From Heterobilharzia americana (lineage: Eukaryota; Platyhelminthes; Trematoda; Strigeidida; Schistosomatidae), in the NCBI GenBank assembly GCA_944470555.2, contig OX104127.1:118014741-118078740 (forward strand): a stretch of 64,000 nucleotides of DNA, given 5' to 3'. The translations under genes and the position numbers were made by a program. Under the pieces are notes generated by a model that made no database searches, was not told the DNA's origin, and saw nothing but the letters and a program-made list of their open reading frames with translations. This document shows, piece by piece, positions 22,101 through 30,415 of this stretch. How positions within the stretch are numbered: position 1 is the first letter of the stretch; every line of letters begins with the position of its first letter.

Positions 22101-23011
22101 AGATTCGTTTGTTTGATATAGCAGTTAAAAAAGACTATTCACACGTCAGTAATACTGTATCACTGTCTTCTATTCCAAATAAATAAATAAATCTAATATG
22201 GAATTACATTTTACCAGAGTGCCTACTTTGCAACTGTTTCCCGAAGGCAAAAATAAGACATCAAGGAACATAAGTAGCAAATATTTCTCAAGGTTAATAA
22301 AACTGATCGCTTGAACGTACCAATGTCCACGCTACTGCCGAAAACACTTCTGAACATTACTGGAACAACAATACGAGTTGTTCCCTCGTTGGCAAGGTAA
22401 ACCATTAATAATGGTAGACTTGCAACAGAGGGAAAAACAATTTTATGTCTCCATGGAAGGTTGAGTGCATCATCAGCAAAACCCAGAAGTATCATGCAGC
22501 ATATTGACAAAAGGCCAGCAAGGAACTCAATGAACTATAGATTTATACGTACGATTACAATTATTTATGCTACCTGACTTTTGAAGATAATCTGTTGGTC
22601 TTCCGTTTTATTAAGCGGGCACGACTAAGGGAAATACAACACAAAATTAAAGTATTTACTTCAATTTGTTGACTACTGTCTTTACCGAAAAGGTATTTCC
22701 AAAACGGTACAGGAATGAACAGGAACATGATAGAAAGAAAGACGACCCCACATATAACCCCTTGAGCTTCCGGACTAGAAAAATAGAGGCACTGTAAAGT
22801 AAACTTACAGGGTTGGTTTAGTAGGCTTGTTCATATCAACACCAGCAAAACCAGCTCGAAGAAACTCCCCTTTATACCTTTTGAATAACCTGATGACAGA
22901 TCTCAAGCCAAAGGTGGCCATCAAGACAAGAATAAAAAGCTCGAACACATGTCGGTAGCTACTCAAAAAGTAAACATCAGATACTGATTCACATGCAACG
23001 TTCACAGACAT
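1054..23011 (-). CDS. DPAGT1: DPAGT1: UDP-GlcNAc--dolichyl-phosphate GlcNAc-1-phosphotransferase, nine exons
   Basis: CDS = complement of join(1054..1128, 6445..6826, 10484..10672, 17178..17262, 19348..19494, 22321..22534, 22574..22624, 22660..22774, 22809..23011); 1461 nt, 486 residues plus stop. The enzyme is a multi-pass ER membrane protein that moves GlcNAc-1-phosphate from UDP-GlcNAc to dolichyl phosphate, the first, tunicamycin-sensitive step of N-glycan assembly. Family signatures seen: [13 protein letters not shown] (about 141-154), [13 protein letters not shown] (211-223), [12 protein letters not shown] (278-289), CPRHRLPR (328-335), [14 protein letters not shown] in exon 8, and a C-terminal [12 protein letters not shown]. 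All eight introns are GT-AG and the phases (2,0,0,1,1,2,2,0) chain without a break. ATG 23011 is the first Met after an in-frame TAG 30 nt upstream. It is longer than human DPAGT1 (408 residues, from memory), mainly through a Ser-rich insert in exon 8. It looks intact and functional. Confidence 0.95.
1258..1270. repeat. Left 13-bp target-site duplication of the Penelope-like insertion
   Basis: TAGAACAATATTT, repeated exactly at 2150-2162. These are the bases just outside the inverted arms. Confidence 0.75.
1271..2149 (+). mobile_element. Penelope-like element 3' copy with inverted arms
   Basis: The central part (1599-1793) encodes [19 protein letters not shown], typical of the end of the GIY-YIG endonuclease domain of Penelope-like elements. 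The two ends are inverted copies of each other: about 1271-1585 and 1788-2119 align as reverse complements with perhaps 85 percent identity. Part of the C-terminal coding tail lies in the right arm, with stops. A 13-bp direct repeat flanks the whole unit (1258-1270 and 2150-2162), so it integrated as one piece into DPAGT1 intron 8. Penelope-like elements are known for partly inverted, LTR-like terminal copies. Confidence 0.8.
2004..2077 (+). ncRNA. Hammerhead-ribozyme-like motif in the Penelope-like element
   Basis: The core CTGATGA is at 2043-2049. It is followed by a stem II hairpin (2051-2056 with 2063-2068, one mismatch and one wobble), then GAAA at 2069-2072 and CTCC at 2074-2077, which can pair with GGAG at 2004-2007. 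Hammerhead motifs are an established feature of Penelope-like elements. Helix I is not clear to me, so self-cleavage is uncertain. The inverted arm at the left end carries a decayed version (CTGAAGA and GGAA). Confidence 0.6.
2150..2162. repeat. Right 13-bp target-site duplication of the Penelope-like insertion
   Basis: TAGAACAATATTT, an exact direct copy of 1258-1270. Confidence 0.75.
2163..3529. other. Intron 8 sequence, no gene seen
   Basis: AT-rich intronic sequence. The short open frames on both strands have no recognisable domains or convincing splice signals. Nothing supportable is seen here. Confidence 0.5.
3530..3945. repeat. GC-richer block, probably a decayed interspersed repeat
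   Basis: This block is distinctly less AT-rich than the intron around it (for example the CCGGATGG and GACCTCGAGGGAACAAG stretches). It has the look of an old LINE piece but no protein motif that I can name. The plus-strand 69-codon frame has no recognisable domain. Confidence 0.35.
4622..5262 (-). mobile_element. RTE-like (SR2-type) non-LTR retrotransposon, 5'-truncated
   Basis: The minus-strand frames carry the RTE reverse transcriptase tail: [20 protein letters not shown] near 5130, and a C-terminal end near 4640 followed by a short TAA/TTA-rich 3' tail, which is typical of RTE elements. The sequence aligns with 11262-11885 and 27935-28560. Homology stops abruptly near 5262, as expected for 5' truncation during target-primed reverse transcription. 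Frames are broken. Confidence 0.8.
5745..5890 (+). repeat. tRNA-like SINE copy
   Basis: A tRNA-like head (TTGCGGTCTATTGGTCTAAAC, then B-box-like GTTCAAATCC) is followed by an ATTTAATTTAGCC body. The body resembles the minus-strand copies at about 17.6 and 20.3 kb. Diverged; lies in intron 8 antisense to DPAGT1. Confidence 0.45.
6445..6826 (-). CDS. DPAGT1: DPAGT1 exon 8 (Ser-rich loop insert)
   Basis: 382 nt, acceptor TTTATTTCTAG, donor CAG/GTAAGA. It begins in the family's N-I-x-x-G-L-L region, passes through [16 protein letters not shown] (compare the KTKSLSFLGTFIL region in human), then a polar Ser/Thr/Glu-rich stretch of about 60 residues. It ends in [14 protein letters not shown] and a membrane segment. 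The polar stretch is longer than in the human enzyme and has low-complexity character, so it is probably a surface loop. Confidence 0.94.
7112..7529. mobile_element. MITE with long terminal inverted repeats
   Basis: The outer 115 bp or so at each end are inverted copies (starting TAAATTAGAACAAG and ending CTTGTTCTAATTTA), roughly 85-90 percent identical. The ends are flanked by a 9-bp direct repeat, ATAATTTTG, at 7103-7111 and 7530-7538. The middle holds an ATT/TTA microsatellite (about 7340-7370) and no open frame. It is a non-autonomous DNA transposon in DPAGT1 intron 7. The 9-bp duplication would fit a Merlin- or Mutator-type transposase, but the superfamily is not shown by the sequence. 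Confidence 0.75.
7539..9179. other. Intron 7 sequence, no gene seen
   Basis: AT-rich intronic DNA with no recognisable coding or repeat feature that I can support. Confidence 0.4.
9180..9965 (-). mobile_element. Non-LTR retrotransposon (RTE/SR3-like) RT C-terminal fragment
   Basis: Minus-strand frames show NMFGMR, then [55 protein letters not shown] and LTWVGHVL in the order expected for the end of a LINE reverse transcriptase. They are spread over at least two frames with stops. The 3' limit is uncertain (between 9.0 and 9.3 kb). Family members occur at 1-102, 14.6-16.6 kb and 52.1-52.4 kb. Confidence 0.8.
10484..10672 (-). CDS. DPAGT1: DPAGT1 exon 7 ([11 protein letters not shown] and CPRHR motifs)
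   Basis: 189 nt, acceptor TTCTAACAG, donor GTAAGC, phase 2 at both ends. It encodes the conserved [19 protein letters not shown] segment with the catalytic Asp (about D281), the GHFSKT loop, and the CPRHR motif that binds UDP-GlcNAc. Confidence 0.96.
11262..12657 (-). mobile_element. RTE-like (SR2-type) retrotransposon, 5'-truncated, RT domain
   Basis: The minus strand encodes [21 protein letters not shown] and VKTGARQG (about 12350-12150). An AADDLCLMS version of the YADD box follows near 11985, then the thumb [20 protein letters not shown] (near 11740) and RRKWRWIGS. The 3' end has an ATT-rich tail at 11262. Compared with the copy at 27.9 kb it lacks about 75 bp near 11930, and its 5' end is lost at about 12657. 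The tract 11369-11863 looks identical to 28044-28538. Several frameshifts make it a dead copy, in DPAGT1 intron 6 (same strand as the gene). Confidence 0.9.
12658..14624. other. Intron 6 sequence, no gene seen
   Basis: AT-rich with weak tRNA-like or old-repeat traces (near 13.45 and 14.2 kb) that are too diverged to call. No coding feature is supported. Confidence 0.4.
14625..16600 (-). mobile_element. Degenerate non-LTR retrotransposon with YADD box and 3' end
   Basis: Reading the minus strand, pieces of a LINE reverse transcriptase appear in order. [18 protein letters not shown] motif is near 16350, YADDIF near 15514-15497, and the RT tail ([10 protein letters not shown]) near 15150. The 3' untranslated end lies at about 14990-14625. 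Frames are badly broken. The last 360 bp recur as an inverted copy at about 20730-21090. The plus-strand 118-codon frame at 14563-14919 is antisense to this 3' end and not a gene. Confidence 0.75.
16996..17103 (-). other. Candidate 108-nt cassette exon of DPAGT1 between exons 6 and 7
   Basis: It lies 74 nt downstream of exon 6 and is bounded by a good acceptor (ATATATTTTCAG) and a GTAGTA donor. Its length is 36 codons and it is open in the phase set by exon 6. It is phase 2 at both ends, so it could be included without breaking the frame. The encoded segment ([20 protein letters not shown] within it) is charged and has no counterpart in other DPAGT1 proteins that I know. The conserved junction goes straight from exon 6 to exon 7, so inclusion would add a loop just before FVGDTFCYF. 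Confidence 0.35.
17178..17262 (-). CDS. DPAGT1: DPAGT1 exon 6
   Basis: 85 nt, acceptor GCTATTTTAG, donor GTAAGT. It encodes [19 protein letters not shown], which matches the DHVFSLYFMIPF region of human DPAGT1. It ends in phase 2, completed by exon 7 to give Arg before [10 protein letters not shown]. Confidence 0.92.
17545..17698 (-). repeat. tRNA-like SINE copy
   Basis: The minus strand reads TGTGGCTCATTGGTGTAAAC (A-box-like), then GGATTCAAACC (B-box-like), followed by a CACTTAATTTGAGCAG body and a CTTAGTGCACAAATCTGTA tail. It shares this order with the copy at 20255-20403. Confidence 0.5.
17699..19347. other. Intron 5 sequence, no gene seen
   Basis: AT-rich intron between exons 5 and 6. 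The minus-strand 76-codon frame at 18303-18533 ends at a GTGAGT donor-like site, but its phase and content do not fit DPAGT1. Confidence 0.4.
19348..19494 (-). CDS. DPAGT1: DPAGT1 exon 5
   Basis: 147 nt between a TATTTCAG acceptor and a GTGAGT donor. It encodes [16 protein letters not shown], the conserved [17 protein letters not shown] active-site loop, and the next membrane helix. The match to the family is almost residue for residue. Confidence 0.96.
19801..19984 (-). other. Exon-like open segment inside DPAGT1 intron 4
   Basis: 184 nt bounded by a CTTACCCTTAG acceptor and a GTAAGC donor, open with a plausible protein-like composition (for example [20 protein letters not shown]). Its only open frame does not match the phase left by exon 4, where a stop appears after five codons, so it is not an ordinary DPAGT1 exon. 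It could be a poison exon, an exon of a nested same-strand gene, or chance. I do not recognise the peptide. Confidence 0.25.
20255..20403 (-). repeat. tRNA-like SINE copy
   Basis: Minus-strand sequence resembling the copy at 17545-17698: a GCTTGTTGGCTTAAAC head, GTGGGTCGTGAATTCCAACC (B-box-like), then CACTTATTT and AGCTTAGTGAATATCCCTGTAG. Confidence 0.45.
20565..20645 (-). repeat. tRNA-like SINE fragment
   Basis: The minus strand reads ATGGCTTAGTGGTGTAGATG, a near-perfect pol III A-box context, then a weak B-box-like CGGATTCCG. No cloverleaf can be drawn, so it is not a tRNA gene. Confidence 0.4.
20725..21090 (+). mobile_element. 3' end of a non-LTR retrotransposon, inverted relative to 14625-14993
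   Basis: The sequence is an inverted copy, about 97 percent identical by eye, of the 3' untranslated end of the LINE at 14.6-16.6 kb. The 5' truncation point is at about 20725. It holds no functional coding region; the minus-strand 88-codon frame (20793-21059) is antisense. Confidence 0.75.
21091..22320. other. Intron 4 remainder, no confident gene
   Basis: It contains a plus-strand 85-codon frame at 21234-21491 with one hydrophobic stretch ([14 protein letters not shown]) and no recognisable family. A GC-richer patch at about 21840-22060 may be an old repeat. Nothing further can be supported. Confidence 0.35.
22321..22534 (-). CDS. DPAGT1: DPAGT1 exon 4 (catalytic Asp pair)
   Basis: 214 nt. 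It encodes [20 protein letters not shown] and the following ASLPLLMVY membrane segment. The adjacent Asp pair (about D144/D145) and the WRHK Lys are the family's Mg/UDP-GlcNAc site residues. One position differs from the human sequence (LP for LR before WRHK). It ends phase 1 at a GTACGT donor. The intron is 2826 nt. Confidence 0.95.
22574..22624 (-). CDS. DPAGT1: DPAGT1 exon 3 (51-nt microexon)
   Basis: 17 codons, phase 0 at both ends, between a TTTCCCTTAG acceptor and a CAG/GTAGCA donor. It encodes a short polar loop ([11 protein letters not shown]...) between two membrane segments, where other DPAGT1 proteins also have a variable loop. It contains a possible N-glycosylation sequon (NKT). 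The intron after it is 39 nt. Confidence 0.85.
22660..22774 (-). CDS. DPAGT1: DPAGT1 exon 2
   Basis: 115 nt. It restores frame from exon 1 and encodes [13 protein letters not shown] followed by a membrane segment, matching the conserved PESQGVISGAVFLI region of the family. The acceptor is TTTTTCTAG and the donor GTAAAT. The next intron is 35 nt. The exon was found from splice sites and family motifs; its open frame is too short to stand out alone. Confidence 0.92.
22809..23011 (-). CDS. DPAGT1: DPAGT1 exon 1 (start codon)
   Basis: 203 nt, residues 1-67 plus two bases. It encodes the N-terminal membrane segment (about residues 24-36) and a [18 protein letters not shown] stretch that aligns with the FIAARLCGQDLNK region of human DPAGT1. 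It ends at a GTAAGT donor. The intron that follows is only 34 nt. Confidence 0.93.
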
Positions 23012-23727
23012 AATCCAGACAACTAATATCCACGTTATCTAGAGACAACGGCTGTGTATCGTTTAAGAAAGAATTGGCGCGTTTTGCCCCACCCTCACGT
23101 GCCACCTAAACGTTAATTTTCTGAAACAAAGATTGTGAATACAGTGTTGTGTATTATTCGTCGCTGCTATGGATCCCACGTGAATATATTCTTCTTATAA
23201 AGGGCAGAAACAATGTGTCTTAGCAGAAGGTATTACTAGTACATAATTTACTGCTGATAAGGGAATTCTTCATGTATCCAAATGGTTTCAAGTAGTTGGA
23301 AACTGTGCAGAAGATGCTTCTGCTCAATTGACTGACGCTTATTAAGGCAGTGGATCATCATTTTTGAGGTTTTTTACCCAGGTTTAGGAACAAAAAGTGG
23401 GTAATGAAAAACGACAGTGCATTTGTGTTTTAGTCTGTAACCCCACAATGTTGCCCCAAGTGGATATTGAACATGTTCTTAAAGGATTCTCATGATTTCT
23501 GGAAAAACGTATTCTCTGAAAGCATTCCAAACCCTAACAACTTTGAGAGAGTAAAATCCGCGCCTAAGCTCCTTCCTACTACGTCAATATATTGAGATTA
23601 GTTCTAAAAATTCACTAAAGCAAGTGCAGAATTGGCTGGCCGGGATTATTTGAAATAGTGTGCATCATTACCGAACCGCCCATTAGCTTATATTCTATGG
23701 GATGCAGGACAAGGGACACAATGTGTC
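23012..23727. other. Upstream region of DPAGT1, no gene seen
   Basis: This should contain the DPAGT1 promoter. A TTGTCTCTAG sequence about 25 nt upstream of the start codon could serve as a splice acceptor for an upstream exon or for spliced leader addition, which schistosomes use for some mRNAs. No TATA element is evident at a convincing place. Confidence 0.35.
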
Positions 23728-24074
23728 TGTGGCGTCACATACTCCCCTGAAATCAACAGCCTAGGGTTCGACGAGATTCAACATTGGTGCTGACCTTCAC
23801 AGTTTAACTGGACTTGCTAGGCTGAAGGCACACGGTCAAGCACTAAAGCTATTCAGGACGCTGTCGTGTTACGTTGCACCAGTCGTGATCGATCCTTCAG
23901 CCAGCTGTTTGGGACTCACCAGTATTTTGGCACGATCTCGCAAATTTACCACTCCATCTGACTACGCTGTTGTGTTCTTCCTTGGTCTCGTATTCGTGGG
24001 TAAATGACGAGTACGAACAATTAGTGTTTGGCCTCTGCAACTGTCAGCTTCTCATGGGGCTAAGTCCTGAAAAT
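23728..24074 (+). mobile_element. Solo LTR, CsRn1/Boudicca-like Gypsy family
   Basis: About 347 bp aligning along its whole length with the 345-bp LTRs of the 39.7-47.3 kb array, in the opposite orientation. It begins TGTGGCGTCACA (array LTR: TGTAGCGTCACA), shares GCCTAGGGTTCGACGA, TTTAACTGGACTTGCTA and TGTCGTGTTACGTTGCA, and ends near AAATT. No PBS or pol sequence follows, so it is a diverged solo LTR. Confidence 0.85.
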
Positions 24075-24469
24075 TCGTCGTATAGTTGGAATCTTGGCTC
24101 TCGTACGCGCTAAGTGAAGTCCCTCTAGATCCTCCCTGTATGCTGTTTTCTTCCTGACACTCAAAGGAAAGAATGTAGTCTGGAATTCTGCGTGATGCTT
24201 TGCGAGTCCACTGAAGATGTGTAAACTTCTGTGATTGGATAGTTTAAAGGCCCATGGCAGGGTAACATGTGCTACACTATCATGGAACCCATTCATCGGG
24301 CAGTCGGCCCGTGGCTGAAAATCAAGGGGACTGAGACTGCAAGATACTTTCCATCAAGGAGGCTTTCGGCACTAATTCATAGATTCTGAAGGTGTGGCCA
24401 ATATCAAAATGAATGTATACCACTTTGTGATTTTCAGAATTGAGGGTTAGTTCATTGTTATCCTCCAAA

Positions 24470-25000
24470 TGCTGCAGACACCTGGACCACCTTTCAGAAT
24501 GAGCCTATTATTTTCAATGCGGATTCTTCTCAGTCGCTTCACATAATCAGTAAAAAGAAGAGTTTCGGAAGATGCCCGCCTAGTGAATCAGAAGCGGCAG
24601 AGGCCGAAAGCCGAATCCCAGGGAACTGCGTTAGGGCACCTGGTCTCCTGGATATAGCCGACTTGACTGAGAACTTAAAAAGGTGGTCAGTTGGATATGG
24701 TGATGGGCACTTTACTAATGGGGAATCGATTCTGGTTCGCCTTAGGTTTTTGGCGAGAACATTTTGCTTAACACGATAGAAAGCCTTCGAAAAATCGAGC
24801 TGTTTCACACTTATTCTAGACCGGTGACCACTGGCGCTAGTTCATTTACCTGCTCGGTTTAAGAGACTAGTGATACGTGAATATTCTTTCCTAAGACTGG
24901 ACGAAGAAGTGAATAGAGATCAGGTGCTTTTATGAACTGTTGCCGGATAGCAGGTTTATTACCTTAGATTCCTAGGGCGAGAGAATCACAGTCACGTAGT
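24470..25000 (-). mobile_element. CR1-like (SR1-type) reverse transcriptase fragment
   Basis: The minus strand encodes LDFSKAFYRVKQNVLAKNL and IDSPLVKC, the usual RT block 'DFSKAFDxVxHxxLxxKL' of CR1/Jockey-group LINEs. It then degrades through the P-Q-G region. Frames are broken. The extent is approximate. The minus-strand 70-codon frame at 25182-25394 may belong to the same element but shows no recognisable motif. Confidence 0.65.
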
Positions 25001-27934
25001 TTTTGGGTTGCGTTGTTGACCTCCTTAAAGATTAGTGTGCCTGTCGATTTGGGAACAGAGGCCTACACTTGATCCTATAAACTAGTTGCAGGAAATGCAG
25101 ATGCTGAACGTTTCGAATACAAATGCAACTACCACAGTCCCTCCAGTCTGGGCATTGCTCACAAATTCCGGAATTCGGCTGCTAACCAGGGGGCAACTTT
25201 ACTTTCGATACCCTGCTTAGGTGGCGTGTAGATCGTTTCAAACATGAATATGTTCGTAGAAATGATGCTTTATACGGTACGACTTGCTCGTTAAAGGGGA
25301 ATAAGCTGAGTAAGACCAGTGTTGCAATACTAGTTTGCCGCGGAACCCACATGAAATCACATTCAACAATACGGTCTAGACATCTTAATAACATTTTTGA
25401 AGTAATTCCTATCCATCTAGAGTGCGATATCAGTGCTTGAAAGTGATATCAGTGTCGTGTTAACCGTGTGATTCCTGAATATCGACACGTTTTGCCTCGT
25501 CTCTATTCTTCTGGGAACTGACCATACATATACCTATCCAGTAGGGCCTCTCATCTCTAAAACAAACACTTTTACGGAAAAATTGTCTGGGAAGTCCACG
25601 ATCCTCGACCGAGCACTTCCATCATCCTCAAAACGGACAACTATGTCATAGGCCAAGCTGTCTCAACCGACCTCTCTAGCTCAGGTTGCTGCACCTATAG
25701 CACTATTTATCCCACTGGACCATGCATCTTGAACCCGTGGGAATTAGATATTCGAAGGCAATGTTGACAACTCACCTTAGCGTTTAGGGTTTTTCTACTT
25801 TTTACTTGGCCTAATCATTTCATCTCACTTTCTCTCATAACTACTTGTCGAAATAGGAAGCGACATTGTTTTGTAACTAAATCTGGTCATTAAAACCTTA
25901 CCTCAGTCGCTGACCAATCGTTTGTTGGTTTTAACTAGGGCCGAGGATGAGGGGTGTAACCCTCTCAAGGGACGACGGGCCGACTACATCAGGACAGCCA
26001 CGAGAACCAATCCACGAAAAAGGGCAAATTTCGGTCGCACGCAACTCTCAGAACTCACCTGCCCTCGTTCAGCGAAAAACGTGTCTCAGTGACACACCTA
26101 GCTTACTTGCAAGAGACCCTAGAGGGGGACTGAAGAGGACAAAAGTTCCTAACTAAACCCTTTGCTCATGGTGACGATTTCCGTACACGTGGTCTCACCG
26201 TAGCCGAAACGAACGCGGTTTTTCAGTGTAGTATTTCGACAAATGGGTGTACTATCAATGTGACAAGGACACACCAGACTAATTCCAGAAGTTTGTGGCG
26301 CGTCGTCCATGCACGTGGTTGCGGAATATGTGCTCGCAGTGTCGTCCGAGCGCACGTTTATGTACAGACTAGCCTACGGAGGTTGTAAGAGTCGTGTTAG
26401 TGTGTACCTAAATTACGGTGTCCCCACTGGTGACACTACCACCAGTGAAAGTCCAAGAAACAAGAGCATCAGCGCCGTTCTATGGGCGATCACTCCTGTA
26501 AATGGTCCAGAGATGGACTAACAATGTCTTTAGGTCAGACAAATCGGATTCAAAACCTGAAGCTGCTCTAAGGGTCACTCCAGCTGTGGATCGCGATAAA
26601 CGGGTTACGGTGGAGAGGAGGGTGCATCTTCTCGACAAAACCCGCCCACCGTGCATGGTAACAGGGACGTCGATTGCAAGTCAAACACCATCATCTCACA
26701 TAATGTTTCCGCATGCCAAGACAGTCTTCTTCAGATAAGGGATTCTTTCGGCAAGTAGCAAAATAGAAAGGTGTGCTACACATCCAGAACAAGTAGCCGG
26801 CGCTCCAAGCTATATCGGCTTTACGAACCCAACCCTCCAACTTAGGCGAACCCCCCTTCCGATGACGTTGACCTTCAGATGAACTGAGGTTAGGTGATTC
26901 CGCTTCCTGATATACGCATCAGTCATCAACCCGTCATCCGGCATTAGGGCTAGACAATATTTGCCATGGTCGGCAAGGAAAACACATCCAGAAAGGCACC
27001 ACACACTGCAAACGGCAACCGTGGTTACCCATAGCATACAGAGACAAACTATAACGGCCGAAATCGAATTATTTTGGCTTGAATGCGGAGAAAAGCTGGG
27101 CGGTGCCAAAATGACTCGAACCTAACAAGTTCCCGCCTTCTACTGTATACTTTCCAAACCTCGCGGGTGGCGCACAGTCGAAGGTTGGATCAACAATATC
27201 AAAAACACGGCTTGTAGTAAATCAGTGGTAGATTCGTAACAAAATCTGTGGTAGTATCAAGGCAACAATAAATTATATGAAAATTGCAAAAAATACCTCA
27301 ACGGTGCCGTTGGATAACTATGCACTAATAGGCACCATACAGTAAAAATTGGCTGAACAAATACACTTGTTAAGTACCCCAGAATCAATAAGAATAGTCA
27401 CAACAAAAGGGGATCGAAAACTCTGTCTACCAGAATTAAATCAACAAATGAACGTTTCCAGTAGCCAGTCAAAAGCTAAGCGGTCAAATCACAGCACAGC
27501 CATAAGTGGAACTAGAATAAAGCGTCGGGAGCGGTAAAGCAACGTCACGTTGTCCACAATCCAGCGCCACATAATCGGAAAGTGAAGCATCCATGGTAAG
27601 TCTCAATCAAAGACACATAATCAGTGCAGGGTCGAGGAAGACCGTCAAATAAGCAAATAACATTGTACCGGCTAGGGTCAGAGGCACACCATCTATAACG
27701 GGGGTAAAAATATTCAAATAAATTTCCGTACTATCAACTAAGGTGATCAGGAGGGATTTTCGGACTGTTTTTCCGCTACACCAGTAGACAAGTTTACTCG
27801 TAAAATCCAATAACTGCATTATTTTCAGCTGGGGAGGGGCTAGATGGAATACTACGTCTTCGGTCCTCCACCTTTCCCACGCCTGAAAACAATGAATTCA
27901 CCCATGTTGATGGCTGTTAACTTTGGATGCCTAT
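25001..27934. other. Moderately GC-rich repeat-like sequence, no gene identified
   Basis: Many short frames on both strands, none with a recognisable domain. The plus-strand frames 25947-26156, 26309-26521 and 26502-26738 lie in tandem and look like a decayed coding element of a repeat, but I cannot name it. Compared with the intronic DNA to the left the composition is shifted toward G and C. Confidence 0.35.
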
Positions 27935-30415
27935 GATTATTATTTGTCCCTTAGGTTCCTAATGGAACGAAGGGCTTCAGTAGCACGTCTTTAGTGCACC
28001 CTGTTACCCGCGAACTTTTGAACCTGGCTCCACGACAGCCTATAAGCTTTCATTTTTTCCTCACATCATCTCCTCCATGTCACCCTCACCTCGGACGCCC
28101 AACTCATCGCTTCCAATCTGGCTTCCACACGATGGCCTGGCCTGGCACGTGATGCTCCCAGTCGGTCTTCTCAGTGTATGCCGGATCCAATCCATCTCCA
28201 CTTTCTTCTGCATATTTTTTGAGCGATGGCTTCTTGATTGGTTCCTTCCCACAGTTCCTTGTTGCTTATTCTTATTATTCTGGTCATCTGACATTCAGTA
28301 TCGAGTGAGCGTATGTGGCAGCTGTTGATGAATGTTTGTAGTTTGTTGGAAATGGTTTTCGTGAGGCGTAAACTATCTGAACCGTATAGCAGCACTGACT
28401 TGACATTAGTGTTGAAAATCTGGATCTTGTTCACTCATCACGCTGAGTGCAGTAGATCGCCACAGTAATTTTGGATTAATGAAAGCCTGTCTTGCTTTTC
28501 CGATCCTGACTTTGACGTCCTCGTCTGTGCCGCCGCCTATAGTTGAAACGATGCTGCCTAGATAGGTGAAGGAGGTTACTTCCTTTAAGTTTCTCCCACT
28601 GATGGTGGTCGGAGCTTGTTGTTGGTGGTTGGGTATCTTCATCACTTCTGCCTTCTCTACGTTCACTTGAAGTCCCGTCTTCCCTGTCTCACCTCTTCTG
28701 TTAACTTGTTAATTTTTGCCTGTAGATCTTCAAGTTTGTGTGACATTAGACACAAGTCATCGACGAAATCTAAATCTTCTGAGTTCTTTTCTCAGGTCCA
28801 GCCTCACAGTTGTCTACTGCATGATCTGGTCCACCACAATCAGAAATATCATGGGTGATAGTAGATAGCCTTGTTTCACTCCTGTCTTCACTTCAAAAGC
28901 ATCACTGAGCTTCCATTGTGAACTACTTGCCATCTGGCGTCTTCATATAGCAGTTGTTGAATGAGGTTGATGAAGGTTTGTGGTATTCTGTATTGTTGAA
29001 GCAACTGCCAAATTACTTGTCGGCCGACGCTGCCAAAGGCCGTTTCGAAGTCGGTGAAGTTGAGGTGGAGGGTTGACTATCATTCTGTACTATGTTCTAT
29101 GATGATGGGAAGCGTCGCAATTTCATCCGCACATGATTTACACTTCCTGAATCCCCCAATCTGTTGCTGTCGTAGTTTTGAATCCAGTGCATCCTTTAGT
29201 CTCTCCAGAATGATGCGGCATTATATTTTGCTTGGAGTGGACAGGAGCGTGATTCCTTGCCAGTTCCTGCAAAGACTGAGGTCGCACTTCTTTGGGAGCT
29301 TGACAGGGTAACCCTTCTTCCAGACCTTCTGCCACAGTGGCGCGAGCATGTCCGCTGTTGTCTCTGCGTCTGCTCCCAATGCCTCCGGTGAAATTCTATC
29401 TGGTTCTGCTGCCTTCCCGAATTTCAGCAGTTTTCCGGCATTTAGGACTTCGACTTTCGTTGGAGGGCTTGTGTTCATTGGTATTTCTGTGGCTGGGCTG
29501 CAGGTGGTGGTCAATTCAAGAGCTTTCTGAAGCGGTCAGCCCATCGTTTCCCTTGTTTCTCTTCTTTAGTAATTGGATTTCCTTCATCATCTTTTACTGG
29601 TTTTATCTGTGTTGATCTCTTCCCCCCCCAGACAGTAACCTAGTTATTTGATACAATGCTGTCAGGTCTCTCCTACCTACAGCCTGTTCTGCTTCACTTG
29701 CCAATGTGTCTGTCCTACAAGTGTCTTTTGTCTTTGCGCTCACTCTTCTTCACTTCTTTGTCCCGTGTAGTGTTTTTATACGTTGTACTCAGTTCCTCTT
29801 CTCTTTGAGCACCCTTGCATTGGTTCATCTTCTGATTCGCCGTCCTATTCTCCTCTCCTCTATCAGCTCCTTCTCCTTCCTTCCTAATACCTCTAAGCAC
29901 GTTTCTCCCCATATAGCTTTCAGAGAGTTCCAGTGCTCATCCACACAGGTTCCCTCAGGGTTGTTGCTCGATATCTCCCATTTCGTCTTAATGGCTGACG
30001 TGAAGACGTCCCTTGTAGTTTCGTCCTTCAGTTAGTGTTCTGGGTGTTGAACTTGAACTGTAGTCTATCATCAACTTCTTTGAAGGCTTTCGACTTGATT
30101 TGGAAGGTTCCCTGCGTTAGACAGTGGTCTGAGCCCACATCTGCTACTCTTCTTGGCCTTGTGCCAAGTAGACTGCGCCTCCATTTTCTTGAGATTGAGA
30201 TAAAGTCGGTCTAATTTTTAGAAAAGTGTGTCCAAGTGGTGACATCAAATCCATGTCGCTTTGTGGATATCTTTGTGCTTGAACACAGTGCCTCCAATCA
30301 CCAAATCGTTGAATGCACAGAATTCTGCAAAGAGTTCTTCACTCTCGTCCATTTCACTGAACGCTCCTCGACCCATGGTTAGTTCTCTTCTCGTACTGTC
30401 CGCTCTCAGTTTTGG
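27935..30415 (-). mobile_element. RTE-like (SR2-type) retrotransposon, long 5'-truncated copy (partial EN, linker, RT)
   Basis: Reading the minus strand: the end of the apurinic endonuclease domain (LFAEFCAFNDLVIGGTVFKH, IHKATWI; 30470-30245), a linker, the RT N-terminus (SPPTKVEVLNAGKLLKFGKA, KLPKKCDLSLCRNWQGITLL; 29514-29221), the palm, the segment FTYLGSIVSTIGGG (near 28580), the thumb and the 3' tail at 27935. It is the longest RTE copy in the window but is broken by frameshifts and truncated inside the endonuclease at about 30415. Its 28044-28538 tract appears identical to 11369-11863. Confidence 0.9.
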
